NCBI GenBank assembly: GCA_036250195.1 | Contig: JAVHZZ010000005.1 | Span: 183,627,448-183,691,447 of the forward strand | Reading direction: 5' to 3' | DNA: 64,000 nucleotides | From: Mixophyes australis | Taxonomy: Eukaryota > Chordata > Amphibia > Anura > Limnodynastidae | Shown: one piece after another, positions 12,047-24,000 of the stretch | Position numbering within the stretch: the first letter of the stretch is position 1 | Layout: every line of letters begins with the position of its first letter | Notes under the pieces: model-generated | Seen by the model: the letters and a program-made list of their open reading frames with translations, nothing else | Told to the model about the DNA's origin: nothing | The model's database searches: none | Position numbers and translations under genes: made by a program

Positions 12047-12892
12047 AATATGGACAAAAGTATTTGGCCACACTTGTAATTATTGAATTGAGGAGTTTCA
12101 ATCAGACCTGTTGCCAGATGTGTATAAAATCAAGCACCTAGCCATGCAGTCACCTTTTGCAAACGTTTGTGATACAAAATTGGTCGTTCTGAAGAGCTCA
12201 GTGACTTCAAGCATGGTTCTGTGACAGGATGCCACCTTTGCAATAAGACGGTTCGTGAAATTTCATCCCTGCTGGTTATTCCACGGTCAACTGTAACTGA
12301 TATTATTAGAAAGTGGAAGTGATTAGGAACAACAGCAACTAAGCCGTGAAGTGGAAGACGGCGTAAAATCACAGAGTGGGTCAACGACTGCTAAGGCACA
12401 TGGTGCGTAAAAGTCACCAGAGCTCTGCTGACTCCATAGCTGAAGAGTTCTGAAATTATTAATGTAAACACAAAATCTGAAGTTTTGTGGAGGAGGGATA
12501 AATGTATTGGGCTGTTTGGGCTAGGCCCCTTATCTCCAGTGAAGGGCAATCTTAAAACTTCAGCATACCAAGCCATTTTGGATAATGCTATGATTCCAAC
12601 TTGTGGCAAAAGTGTTCAAAGCAAGGACTACAAAGTCATGGTTTGATGAGTTTGGTGTGGAAGAACTTGATTGGCCTGCACAGAGCCCTTATCTCAACCT
12701 CATCGAACACCTTTGGGATGAACTAGAACGGAGATTGCGAGCCAGGCCTTCTCATCCAAAATCAGTGCCTGACCTCATAAATGCTGTAAAGAATGAATGG
12801 TCACAAATTCCCACAGAAACACTCCAACATCTTGTGGAAAGACTTCCAAGAAGAGTGGAAGCTGTTATCACTGCAAAAGGGGAGGAGTAGAT
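12047..12892 (+). mobile_element. Tc1-like DNA transposon, internally deleted and 3'-truncated
   Basis: The left end ATATGGACAAAAGTATTTGG is the typical Tc1-family terminal motif, and the next ~100 bp match the usual leader up to the transposase start. The helix-turn-helix coding part (about 12150-12390) is full of stops. The middle of the transposase, including the first catalytic Asp region, is missing, and the C-terminal part is readable. No right terminal repeat is found: the sequence changes at about 12892 to what reads as the tail of a minus-strand L1 element. The copy is therefore dead and truncated. Confidence 0.85.
12603..12890 (+). pseudogene. Tc1 transposase C-terminal fragment
   Basis: Ninety-five residues of a DDE transposase (DNA strand transfer at TA sites). 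The stretch WFDEFGVEELDWPAQSP runs into a block that in the family reads SPDLNPIEHLWDELE. Here it is SPYLNLIEHLWDELE, so two conserved positions are substituted, while the catalytic Glu region IEHLWDELE survives. The rest (RARPSHP, LPRRVEAVI) is the standard C-terminus. The apparent start Met lies inside the domain and is not a true start. About two thirds of a ~340-aa family protein is absent or unreadable. Confidence 0.85.
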
Positions 12893-15400
12893 GATTTTAG
12901 AACAAAGTCATATGCAATGAAACGTATCACAAACAATATGAACCGGACTGAACAAAAACATGACTTTGAATGGCAAAGTGGTGGTTGGAGATTGGGGAGG
13001 GATACAGGGTTATTAGTAAAAGTACCTACACTAGTAAAAAGAGGAGGATGCAATATAGAATTGGGTGCATGGGGGAACAACATTCTTGGGTCATTGGGTC
13101 ATTGGAAGGACTGGCAAGAAATGGGTCTCCCCAATGCACATGGCTAAGGTTGAGGGGTCAAGGCATTGAGGAGGAGGTCTAGGTAGGGCTGCTGACAGTA
13201 AAGAGCTAGGGGGGGTCATACTTGGTTAAATACATGGACCCTGTCATGAAGGTAATAGATGATTTTCTCCACTACTGCTATCTGACAAATTCATTTTTTT
13301 GAGTACAGAAAATGATGGGGAGAGTGGGATTAACCAATTCTTTACAAGCAGACTCTTATCCATGGCTAAAATATGTGAGGCAAATTTCCTGGAGAATTTG
13401 TTAAGATTCTGGGGATTTAGAATAACACAGAAGAAATATACATGTGTCCCTTGCTACTTCAAATAGATTTTTATGGATTTTGTCCCAATAGGGGCTATCA
13501 CAGGGCAAGACCACAATATATGAATCAGGGCACCCCTATGGCCACAGTTTCTCCAGAAATTAAGCAATGAGGTAGGGAATATCCTACTAAGTTTTACTGG
13601 GGTACAATACACCTAAAGAATACCTTGTAGGATGTTTCCTTAAATTCAGCTTTAGCAATTCCCAATCTCATGTCCACCCAAGCCACCTTATTTGGTAGGG
13701 GTCTTTGTTCCCTCTCCAATTTTGCTTCATGATAGTTCTGCATTGTTAGGGCAGAGTCAAGCAAAATGCAATATATTTGAGGTATCATTGCCTTGTACCC
13801 AATATGAGTGCAAATGGGGTGAAGTCCCAGAGAATCTGAGCTGCAGGTAAAAAGTACAAGAAATGCCTTATTTTAAAGTACTTAAAAGGCGGACTTTTGT
13901 TGGAGATCAGTGAGGAATAGCCATTGGCCTTGTTTGCAAAAGTTATTAGGGAACTTCAGATTTGTTTGTATCCAACTATTAAGCCTGACCCAGGATATCT
14001 CTTGTGGAAAATCATTGTTGCCCTAGAAGTCATGGGGGAAATAGGAGAGGTGCTATTTCATTTTTGAATTTTTGTAGAGAACTTTAGTGTTGGGTGTAAT
14101 TTAGAAGCTTCTTGTGCAGTCCCAATAAAGGGGTTAGGTCAGGTCAATTTAGGGAGCTAGATTCAATGTCTACCTAGGAGGTTATAACTGGAAGGGAGTA
14201 TGATGCAGCTGTTTGGAAGAAGGCAGTTTTATGTCAGTATTCATACATTTTGATGGGGAAAAAACGCCTTTTAGAATTTTATTATAAAGGGAATGCAGGT
14301 GAGGGGACAGCAAGTCCAAAAATAACTTATAGTGTGTGGAAGTAAACCATTAACTGTTTTTTCGAGTTTTTAATGGTTATTATATTTTGTGTAAAAAGTT
14401 TGATTTAGCCAGAAGCAGTTTAGGCAGTCTGCTTGGAGAGAAGGAGCTCAAGCTCAGATTTGACGCTATTGAGATACACGAGAGTGTATGCGTTTGGATC
14501 AAGCTTTTACTTACTTTCAAAGGTCTGGAGTTTAATGGACAGATTGTTGATTTTTGTTAAGTTCTTCTTCTTTTTGGAGTCCATGTTAATCGGGTGTCCC
14601 CTCAAGACTGCCATACGTACAATCTAAAGGATGAAAGGGGACGTATCAGTAGCTCATAAGATCAAAATATATTTTTGGATGACTGTCTCATTGTTGTGTA
14701 GGGGGTGACAATCTAAATTGGCAACATCTGCAGATATAGAGGCAAAATTTGACCAGATTAATGGGTAGATGGGTTGGTTTCAAATTTAGAGCTGAGCAGG
14801 ATAATTTCTATTCGAGAATGTGAATTGTGGACTGAGGAGTAAAAGGTTTATTTATGGGTTAGGTTTTTTTTAGTCCCCAGGAATAATAGAGGAGTTAGGA
14901 TTTTACAAGATTTAGGAGTGGTTTGGATTTCCAGAGGCCTGAATTGTCAGGAGAGGTGGATCCAGGAGTAGGACTGTCCATGGTGTTGTTCAATACTGCG
15001 TCAGTGATCAATCGAAGTCAAGAATAAGGACCCCTAGTTTGAACTATGAGCCCATTTAGCTTGTTAAAGAAAAGGCGTGAACATTGACCATAGTACATAA
15101 ACTGTTATTTAATTTGCATTCTAAGAATAGGTAACAGCTTCTATAACTGCAAGGGAATGTATCAGCTTGAAATTTAGGTGATGGGCTTACAAAATTTCCA
15201 CCACTCTCTCTTTCTGTTTTAAGTTATAGGTGTTATATGAGTCATGGTAAGCTTTAGAATGAAAATCAGGGTGTAGGTTTTGTACAAAGTGGGTCTTCTG
15301 AAGGAAGATCAAATTCCCCTTATGTAATTTGAGGGTGGCAAAAAGTTTCCCCTTCCTTGTGGGCATATTTTACATAAAATGAAAGTGACCTAATACCCAT
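12893..15400 (-). mobile_element. L1/Tx1-like LINE, minus strand, with most of the RT deleted
   Basis: Reading the minus strand from about 15,370 down, I recognise parts of an L1-type ORF2. First comes the endonuclease N-terminus (block LIFLQKTHFV, equivalent to the LQETH motif). Next is the endonuclease middle (LNNTMDSPTPGSTSP near 15,000-14,950). The linker to RT follows (MDSKKKKNL, AYTLVYLNSVKSELELLLSK near 14,600-14,420), with a trace of the first RT block. The sequence then jumps to the ORF2 C-terminus (FKETSYKVFFRC near 13,610; NFWRNCGHRGALIHILWSCP near 13,560-13,510). The 3' untranslated part runs to about 12,893. The polymerase centre is missing and stops are frequent, so it is a dead copy. 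Confidence 0.75.
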
Positions 15401-15724
15401 ATGTGATAGTCATATATGAAACTTGAAATGTGTCTAGATTTTGAAGGCTATGTGGGCACCCGATAATGAAAGACTGAAGAGGGAAGTATGGCCTGATGGA
15501 TTATAGTAATTGTTAGTAGTGTTAAAGAACTGTAAATGGAGTAAGAGTTTATAAGGTTAGGGTAGAGGGATAAGTGTAGGCAGGTAAGTTTGAGAATGTA
15601 AACAAGTACAATATTTCCACAGCAAACTTTAACGGAGAATGTAACAAGGCAACAAGTTTAACAATGTAAACATAGCGACATCTAAGTGCAAACATTTGGA
15701 GTGTTCTCAATTATCTCCCCATGG

Positions 15725-16077
15725 TCATTATCATCATCATCATCATCTATTTATATATATAGCACCACTAATTCTGCAGCGCTGTACAGAGAACTCATTC
15801 ACATCAGTCCCTGCCCCATTGGAGCTTACAATCTAAATTCCCTAACATACACACAAACACACACAGACCGAGAGAGACTAAGGGCAATAATAGCAGCCAA
15901 TTAACCTATCAGTATGTTTTTGGAGTGTGGGAGGAAACCAGAGTACCCAGAGGAAACCCACGCATGTACGGGGAAAACATACAAACTCCACACAGATAAG
16001 GCCATGGTCGGGAAGCGAATTCATGACACGAGTGCTGTGAGGCAGAAGTGCTAATCACTAAGCCACCGTGCTGCCCA
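15725..16077 (-). mobile_element. tRNA-headed SINE (V-SINE-like core), nearly full length
   Basis: On the minus strand the element starts at about 16,077 with a tRNA-like head: GCAGCACGGTGGCTTAGTG with an A-box, then a weak B-box (ATTCGCTTCCC) at about 16,015-16,025. The central core follows (GTGGGTTTCCTCTGGGTACTC, then TTTCCTCCCACACTCCAAA), the block conserved in the V-SINE superfamily of fish and amphibians. The tail (TTAGATTGTAAGCTCCAATG, GCGCTG) ends in a (TGA)n run at 15,725-15,748. RNA polymerase III would transcribe an intact copy from the head; here the B-box is degraded. A CA-rich microsatellite (15,848-15,866) lies in the tail region. A second copy begins at 63,746. Confidence 0.8.
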
Positions 16078-16088
16078 CACATGTGTTT

Positions 16089-16170
16089 AACTGACTGATG
16101 TGTGTAAGTGACTGATGTGTATAACTGACTGATATATGTAACTGCCTGATGTATGTAACTGCCTGATGTG
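16089..16170. repeat. Short tandem repeat, 17-bp unit, about five copies
   Basis: The unit is AACTGACTGATGTGTGT, repeated with one or two changes per copy. It starts 12 bp beyond the tRNA-like end of the SINE. It may have arisen from the SINE target flank by slippage. Confidence 0.85.
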
Positions 16171-16349
16171 AAATATTATTATAGTGGGATAAAGTGCTAA
16201 GATTTCCTCATTCATGGGAACAGGTTTGGATTCTACATTGAGAGCATTATGCATTAGCACATGAGACGTGAGTGCGAGTAAGAAGTAAGATTACCTACTG
16301 GGTAAAAGGTATGGCAGAAGTAGTTTGTGGGGTGAAATCAGTGAAAAAC

Positions 16350-18700
16350 AAGCTACTTGTTGGACTTGAAATAGAAACAGAAGTTATCCCCAAGCTTAAT
16401 AAAGACCCCATGGTTTGTGCGAACTACTGTCCCATTTCTTTACTAAACACAGATATCAAGCTATTCACTAAGATCCTAGCAAACAGACTGAATAATCATT
16501 TGACTGAACTTATTGTCCCGGTTCAGGTGGGTTTTCTCCCCAATAGAAAAGTTTTTGACAACACTAGAAGGACGATAGACTAGATATTTTATATCAACCA
16601 ATCTAAGATCCCCTCTGTAATTTTAGCACTGGATGCTGAGAGGGCCTTTGATAGGCTCTTTTGGCCATTCATGTTCCAAACTTTCAAAACCTTAGTTTTT
16701 TTTTTAACAACTTCCTTCAAGGCATTCAAGCTCTATATCACACCTCATCCTCTTGAGTTTCAACGAATGGCTTGCGCTCCTCAGTGTTTGGTATTAGTAA
16801 TAGGACTAGACAAGGCAGCCCACTCTCACCCCACATTTATGCACTGTATATTGAACCACTTGCAGCTAGAATCCAATTGAACCCAGATGTGCAGGGAATC
16901 CAGGTTAGGCGAAGGCATTGTAAAATCTCCCTCTTTGCGGACAACGTTCTTCTAACCCTATCCTTGTCTCAGTTCTTCCTCCCTAATTAGTTCGAGGTAC
17001 TTGCTCTTCACCTTCCTTCCCACACTAAAAAACAGCTGAAACTCAATTTTGATTTTCAAAGGCGCCCCCTAACAATTTGCTTTTTGGGCGTTTTCCTTGC
17101 CAAATATGATGCTTTTTTCAAGCCAATTATCCCCCTCTGCTGTCTATCATTAAACAAGACTTGTACACCTGGAATTTCCTCTTCATCTCATGGTTCGGGA
17201 GGATTAATACCATTAAAATGAATGTCCTGCCCAAGCTCCTGTATTTATTTCAAACATTACTAGTAAAAGTCCCAGATTCCTTTTTGTGCTCTTTCCACTC
17301 TCTATTTGGGTAATTTGTTTGGAATGGCAATCAGCCTAGACATTGTAGAGTTTGCTTGGCTAAATCTAAACATAATGTGGTTTGGGTCTTCCTTTGTTTG
17401 ATAAATACAACCACGCCATACAATTCACCCACTTCATCTCTTGGCTAACAGCATCCTGGGTTAAGAGATGAGTGGACATTGAAGAAGCAATGTCTGTAGA
17501 CATGGGGGTAAGATTATTACCATGGATTTCTGGAGGCCTCGGTCATCCTCAGCCTATGTTGCCCCCTTCATCTGCTTCACCTTGGAGACATGGGGCAAAC
17601 TAAACAGTTTGAATTTGCTCCTTACCCTTCCCCACTCACTCCGCTTTGGAAACATCCTTAGTTCCCTCTGGGTTGCCCCATGGCTTTTGCCCAGCCTTGA
17701 GTGAGAGTGAGCCTGGATCAGTTTCTCCACCTATTGGGGAACAACACCCTGCGATCCTTCTCGGACTTGTGTGAGAAGTATTCTCCCCCCAGTAATCTCC
17801 AATTCTACTATATCCAGTAGATAAGCTTTATACAAGCCCAACTGCATTCATCCAAGCTCTGCCCACCAACATCATTTGAACGCCATTGTATTTACAACAT
17901 GGAGTGTCGTGGTTATATTTCGATACTGTACAGAGCTATTCTGATTTCCTCCTTCCAGCTCGTGGAGCCATTTGAACAGGCTAGGGAAAGGGATCTTGGA
18001 ATAGCACTGGATGAGGAAGGATGGTCACTTCTCCATTAGCAGGTTGCAAAGTTTTTGATTAACACGGGTATATGAGAAAATTCCTACAAGACATAAACTA
18101 GGTGGTACATGGTTCCCACGAAACTGCTCTCTTTCTACCCCACATCCACTGACCTATGTTGGCGCAATTGTAGACAGAAGTGTACCTTCCTCCATATATG
18201 GTAGGATTGCCCACTCATTTATGGATTTTGGGATGACGTATTGCTCAGGTTACTGCATCTCAGCTGCCTAAGGTTCCTTTATGTGCACTACTCTGTCAGC
18301 CTGTTAGAGGCTAAATCATCTGATAAGCTTATCTTGCATATGTATAATTAAGCTAAACTTCATATAGCTAGTGATTGGAAGAAAGCCTTGCAGCCCTCTA
18401 GATCTGCTGTTATAAACAGAATCTGGAACACCGCCTCCATGGAAAATATCACTAGCTTCCTCCATGACACTGTCTCTTTCTTTCATAAGGTATGGGGCTT
18501 ATCGAACTCATACAATGGTGGCAGCCTATCTGGTATCATCTAACTTCCTTGGTTTTTCGCTGCTCTCCCCATTTCTTTTTCAGTTCCCCATGATACTCTG
18601 TTGTGCTATTCTTCCTTTATGCCCTCGTCATTTGCTGGGTTTGCTTTTCCCTCCCTGTCCCTCCCTAACCCAAACATTTTCCTGACCCCTCCTACTGATT
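16350..18700 (+). mobile_element. L1/Tx1-like LINE ORF2 fragment, plus strand (RT to C-terminus)
   Basis: The reverse transcriptase is readable across three frames. It shows ANYCPISLLNTDIKLFTKIL (about 16,420-16,480), VGFLPNRKVFDNTRR (16,530-16,570), LALDAERAFDR (about 16,625), RQGSPLSPHIYALYIEPL, and then ISLFADN at about 16,926-16,946. The polymerase centre, normally FADD, has become FADN. The C-terminal part continues with FVWN-like and WNGNQPRHCR blocks near 17,320 and the HIWWDCPLIYGFWDDV-type block at about 18,190-18,240. The endonuclease half is absent (5' truncation), and frameshifts and stops are many. The left boundary lies somewhere after 16,270. It is not the same copy as the LINE at 13-15 kb, which lies on the other strand. 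Confidence 0.8.
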
Positions 18701-18704
18701 TGGC

Positions 18705-19480
18705 GCCGCTTAGTGGGGTGTACATCTCCCAGTGGGGTGTCCACCTCCCAAGATGAAGGGTTTAATGCCTCTTTCTTTAGCCAAAGTGATGGACAATATG
18801 TCCTGGAAGACCTGCAGTTTGGCATTATTGAAAGTAGCTGGTTGGAGTTTATGTGACTCGCGCATAATTGCCTCCTTTGCCATGAAGAAGTGCATTCTTA
18901 GAATAACGTCTTTGGGCTGAGATGGATCCTGAGTTTGAGATTTCAGCCCAAGGAGGAGTTGATCTTCTGTTGTCGTGGGTGAGAGATACATTTAAAGCTT
19001 TTTAGGTGAAGAGGTTCAAATTTTTTATGATTCCCCCTGATACTCAGATTGCTCCTTCACTCCCTGCTATCCTGGTCAACTTAACTGTCTTGCAGCTGGG
19101 TATTGTCCTGTCGCATTTGTTGGAAGTCAGACTCAAATAACTTCTGGTATATCACCTGAACTCGTCCTACCAATTGGTCCTTTCTTCCTCCTATTGCTGT
19201 GATGTCCACTTTCATGGACTTCAGCTTATTTGGATTACTTCATGTCTTTTACCCCATTACGTCATCATTTTCGAATCTGAGTCTGACGGTTCATGGGATG
19301 ATTCAGGTTTATCAACTATAAACTCAAAAGGTGTTCCTTTGGTTAGGTAGTTTGTATAGTCATTCCCTGACAGTTTCTTTCCCTTAAGCATTTTTGGAAG
19401 CTGTGTGACTAGAGAGGGGCATTTTGGTAATGATCCTGTGGGTTACTCCACTTGCACCTCTTGAGGCCAAGAGAGGACAC
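18705..19480 (-). mobile_element. L1/Tx1-like ORF1 fragment, minus strand
   Basis: The minus-strand frame 18,991-18,710 reads as the C-terminal RNA-binding domain of an L1 ORF1 protein: PKDVILRMHFFMAKEAIMRES, then PATFNNAKLQVFQDIL and TLAKERGIKPF. In L1 this protein trimerises and coats the LINE RNA. Upstream on the same strand (to about 19,480) charged, Ser-rich frames broken by stops fit the coiled-coil half. It lies tail to tail with the plus-strand ORF2 fragment. Twin priming would place an inverted 5' part on the other side, so two separate insertions or a later inversion are more likely. Confidence 0.65.
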
Positions 19481-22400
19481 AGGGGGTCTTTTAGATCATT
19501 ATCATTTTACCCAGTTGGTTCATAGGCTTCAGAGGAATAGACAAGAAGCTTAGAAGAGTCCGTTTGTGATTTCAGAAGCTGCCACAAAGGAGGGTGGCAA
19601 GTCTGTTTCAATGAAGCACTAGTAGCCGCTGTTTGCAAAATAAACAGCAATGCATCAAATATGACCGGAAAGAGACCAATATAAATTATATCAAATGTAC
19701 CAGTGAGTATGCACTTGGATTGAAGGGTACATATGCTACGTAAGGAAGGGTGCAAGATTAGGGTGGAGTTCTCTGACCTGCTATAGTGTTCTATTAGGTC
19801 ATATATAACAACAGACTGACATGGATCAGTGGTGACTCAGGAAAACCCTCCTATGGACAGGCAGACAGCTTCTGGACTGTTAGTTTCTGGGCTTGGGAAG
19901 CCGCTCTTGGCTGCTGGTAGGCACCCAAATTGCCTGGCAATGGGGGTATCGGTTGCTGCAGGGTAGCCAAACTGGTGTTCTGCTGACTCTGGAAGCAGAT
20001 CTGGAGGCTGGATTATTCTGGACAATGGAGATCTTTTGGTGGGGTGATTACAGAAGACAGCTGCCATATGTCAACAGCTGCAGGAGCCAAATCCACACTG
20101 ATAAGGGGTACACTTAAGGCTGGAGCTGTCTAGGCGGGTCTATATGGCTGAGCCGTGATGGTGGGTCTCCTGGGTCTTTTAGCCACCAGAAAGGTATAAT
20201 TTGCCTCCCTAGTTTTAGGAGGAGGCAAAACTAAGCGGATAGGCATATATTGGGGAGTAGGAGGCTTCAGGATATTGATAAAGTATGCTGGTGCTTAGCA
20301 AAAGTGCGTCCGCTTGATAGGGCTGCTTAACCATGCACCCTCTATGGCATATATATTTTAATACAACCTGATGATAAGCAAGGGCTTCCAGAAAAATTAG
20401 AAGAATGAGACAGATTAAAAAATAAATAACTAAACATTGCTATAATAGTGTATAATATATAAGTAAAATTGTGTACACTGTGTACACTATTCATTTTACA
20501 GATATTCATTAATGTTTGATAAATTTAGTAATTTCTTTGAGAAAACTTTTGGTCATATTGGTAATACATTGCTATTTACTTGTCTCAATAATACACAATT
20601 TTACTTATTATTCTTCTTTCAGGTAAATCATAACCCTGTATATAAAGCTTTTCACAATGTATACTTGCCTCGAAATACTGGAGAACAAGTGCCAATATTT
20701 AATACAAAGCAACATTGTGCTTCTTTTTGGAGAGACAGGAACAGATCACAAAATCACATTCAAGTCAAGGCAAGGTGCCCAGAAATAAGTTCAATAATAA
20801 ACCTTCATTCACCTACAGTATGTCAATACAATAGACAAAAAGATGCAACATGTCTCAAATGAGAAAAGCAAGTTTTATATTGGTTTTATTATTATGCACA
20901 TTGTTGTTGATTGTGTTCCAAATAAGGATACTTAGTAGGTGATGATTGCCATATTAATTTGAATACCACATTCATCAAGGCTTTAACTTCCTGGCAGTTA
21001 GATTTCCACCCAACTGTTTGCTACAAACTGTACAAGACACAATCAACTTTATTTTCACCTTAAACCTATTATGGGGCATTTATGAAATTGTCTTTTGTTC
21101 TTCTGGTAGAACATTTAAAGTATAAATTTTGATATGCACTGATCGCTAAAAGAAGACAAAAAACATATTAGAAATATGGCACAGATTTTGAAAACGTTTG
21201 CATTTCCTTCTACATATGTAGTAGAGGGTCTCCAAAAGCAACATATATTTATTAAACAAACACAATAGGCATTTGGGAAAACAGGGCACAGGCTCAGACC
21301 CACTAACATTTTTAAAATGCCTATTACATGTGTTTATTATGCAGGTAAAATGCATGCAAACAGGTCTTGACACTAGAAACTATTGTTTCCAATCTAGTGT
21401 TAACAGCTATTGGCCTCTCTATTTGCATATCATTGTTTTGAAAGCAACTTATTTCATTTTTTTTGTAAATGCATGGTAAAGCCTACAGTGATCTTAATAA
21501 CACTAGTAATAATGCATGTCAAGCATATTAAAATTTGGTATGTGTTTTTACTAGTGGTAACTTGCAAGTAAAATACAAGTGGGTATGAAAGATATTTAAC
21601 TCTTTCAGCTTTTGGGGTAAATGATTGAATTTTGCTGTTAGTCTTTCATTGTCAATTTTGGTACATTTTAGAAGTATTTTTTACATATTTCATTCAAAAG
21701 GTGAATGCTAAGAGCCTGATGCAGAGTTGGTCGTAAATTGAGCGTAATTTATGCATAACAATAGCATACTTCTGGCCATATGCTGAGCCGTATACATTCT
21801 ATGAACCGTGTAGGTCTGTACAAGTGACTCCCCGGTTTACGACAGACACATGTCACAGACACGTCACACTTGTGCCCATGTTTTTATACATTTGTTTTAT
21901 CTGCAACAATCATATCTACTATATCCACTATTATGCATCAATAAAAGTTAAAAACCTCCCTAATGCAGCAGAAACAACTCTTATCTTATCTTATCTATGA
22001 AAAAAGTTGGCTTAAATATGCACACAAAAGCATAATTTATGCCCGAGTGACGAAGGAAGCACCAAGCAGTGTCAGTAGCACAATCGCAAACAGACTCACA
22101 AGAGGTTTGCTAGTATTTAGTATTATAGTATCATAGTATAGTATTATAGTATTTAGTATTATCATCATTATCCGCTACTTGCAACTGTCCCTGACCACCC
22201 GCAAATAATGCAGCTTTCTCAGGTGTATATACCGGTATGTCTTTTTCCCGGTCTGCATCCATTCACAATTGTATACGAACATGCCCTTACTGTACTTGGG
22301 CTAGGTTAGAATGTCCCCATTCCGCTTTCCCAGGTGCAGGCTGGTGTAAGTGGCGGAATCATTCAAATCTGCATAAGCGCATATGCCTATGCTTACTTTT

Positions 22401-22481
22401 TGGGCATGGGTTGTGCAATTTCACGGAAGACAGTGGCCTAGTTCTCATTCTGCATCGGCCCCTCAATCTATGAAAAAGCAC
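19481..22481. other. Non-coding stretch up to the hAT element
   Basis: From 19,481 to about 20,200 short minus-strand frames might be the 5' region of the L1 ORF1 copy, but I cannot show it. The frame at 20,512-20,862 (116 aa) begins its informative half right after a polypyrimidine-AG and could mimic an exon, but it matches nothing I know and has no donor. Around 22,110-22,165 there is a short imperfect TAGTATTATAG repeat. I found no paired transposon ends. Confidence 0.35.
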
Positions 22482-22805
22482 ATATATATTAGGGATGTGC
22501 ACCGGCGACTTTTGAGGTCTCGTGTTTTGTGTTTTGGATCCGGATTTTCATTATTTTTGGGGTTCAGATTTGTCTCGCAAAACACTTGACGAAAGGTCTC
22601 GGTTCGGATTTAAGGTTTTGGATTCGGATTTTTTTTGAAAAAAACATAAAAAGTTTAAAAATCAAGTTTTTGGGCTTATTTGCACTCCTACACTATTATT
22701 AACCTCAATAACATTCAATAACAAGCATTTCCACTAATTTACAGTGTATTCTGAACACCTCACAATATAGTTATTAGTCCAAAACATTGCAACGAGGTAT
22801 CTTTC

Positions 22806-24000
22806 TGGACTGCGTAGAGGAGTGGGTCACCACAATATATATAATAAGAAAACCATCAACTTGTATGATTCGCACCAATAAATGTACCTGGACTGCATAG
22901 AGGAGTGGGTCACCACAATATATATTAAAAACCCTGAACTTGTATAATTTGCAGCAATAAATGTACCTGGACTGCGTAGAGGAGTGGGTCACCACAATAT
23001 ATATTAAAAACCCTGAACTTGTATCATTCGTAGCAATAAATGTACCTGGACTGCGTAGAGGAGTGGGTCACCACAATATTTATAATAAGAAAACCATCAA
23101 CTTGTATGATTCGCACCAATAAATGTACCTGGACTGCCTAGAGGAGTGGGTCACCACAATATATATAATAAGAAAACCATCAACTTGTATGATTCGCACC
23201 AATAAATGTACCTGGACTGCGTAGAGGAGTGGGTCACCACAATATATATTAAAAACCCTGAACTTGTATGATTCGCACCAATAAATGTACCTGGACTGCG
23301 TAGAGTAGTGGGCACTGGGCACCACAATAAAAAATATATAGAAAACCTTCAACAGGTCTGAATTACACCCAAAAATAGTATCTGGACTGCATAGAGGACT
23401 GGCCACTGGCCACCACAATATAATATATAGAAAACCTTCAACAGGTCTGAATTACACCCAAAAATAGTATCTGGGCTGCATAGAGGACTGGCCACTGGCC
23501 ACCACAATATAATATATAGAAAACCTTCAACAGGTCTGCATTACACCCAAAAATAGTATCTGGACTGCGTAGAGTAGTAGGCACTGGGCACCACAATAAA
23601 AAATATATAGAAAACCTTCAACAGGTCAGAATTACACCCAAAAATAGTATCTGGACTGCGTAGAGTAGTGGGCACTGGGCACCACAATAAAAAATATATA
23701 GAAAACCTTCAACAGGTCTGCATTACACCCAAAAATAGTATCTGGACTGCATAGAGGACTGGCCACTGGCCACCACAATATAATATATAGAAAACCTTCA
23801 ACAGGTCAGAATTACACCCAAAAATAGTATCTGGACTGCGTAGAGTAGTGGGCACTGGGCACCACAATAAAAAAATATATAGAAAACCTTCAACAGGTCT
23901 GCATTACACCCAAAAATAGTATCTGGACTGCGTAGAGTAGTGGGCACTGGGCACCACAATAAAATATATAAAAAACCTTCAACAGGTCTGCATTACACTG
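22806..24000. repeat. Minisatellite of 79-92 bp units, two subfamilies
   Basis: Units start TGGACTGCGTAGAG at 22806, 22889, 22968, 23047, 23130, 23213, 23292, 23383, 23472, 23561, 23652, 23743, 23832 and 23924. The first seven are 79-83 bp and contain GAGTGGGTCACCACAATAT. The later ones are 89-92 bp and contain GGGCACTGGGCACCACAAT. Within each block, 79- and 83-bp (or 89- and 91-bp) variants alternate, so local higher-order duplication has occurred. Degenerate, longer relatives follow at 24,160-24,440. Units adjoin with no unique spacers. Confidence 0.95.

Noticed and set aside
16015..16077. tRNA gene on the minus strand
   Set aside because: It is the degenerate tRNA-like head of a SINE; the B-box is altered and the core SINE sequence follows directly.
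20512..20862. Possible host exon preceded by a polypyrimidine-AG
   Set aside because: No recognisable protein family, no donor site in frame, and no second exon nearby.
22806..24000. Regularly spaced repeat array resembling a CRISPR
   Set aside because: Units are contiguous variants with no unique spacers, lie inside a eukaryotic hAT element, and have transposase-derived relatives next to them.
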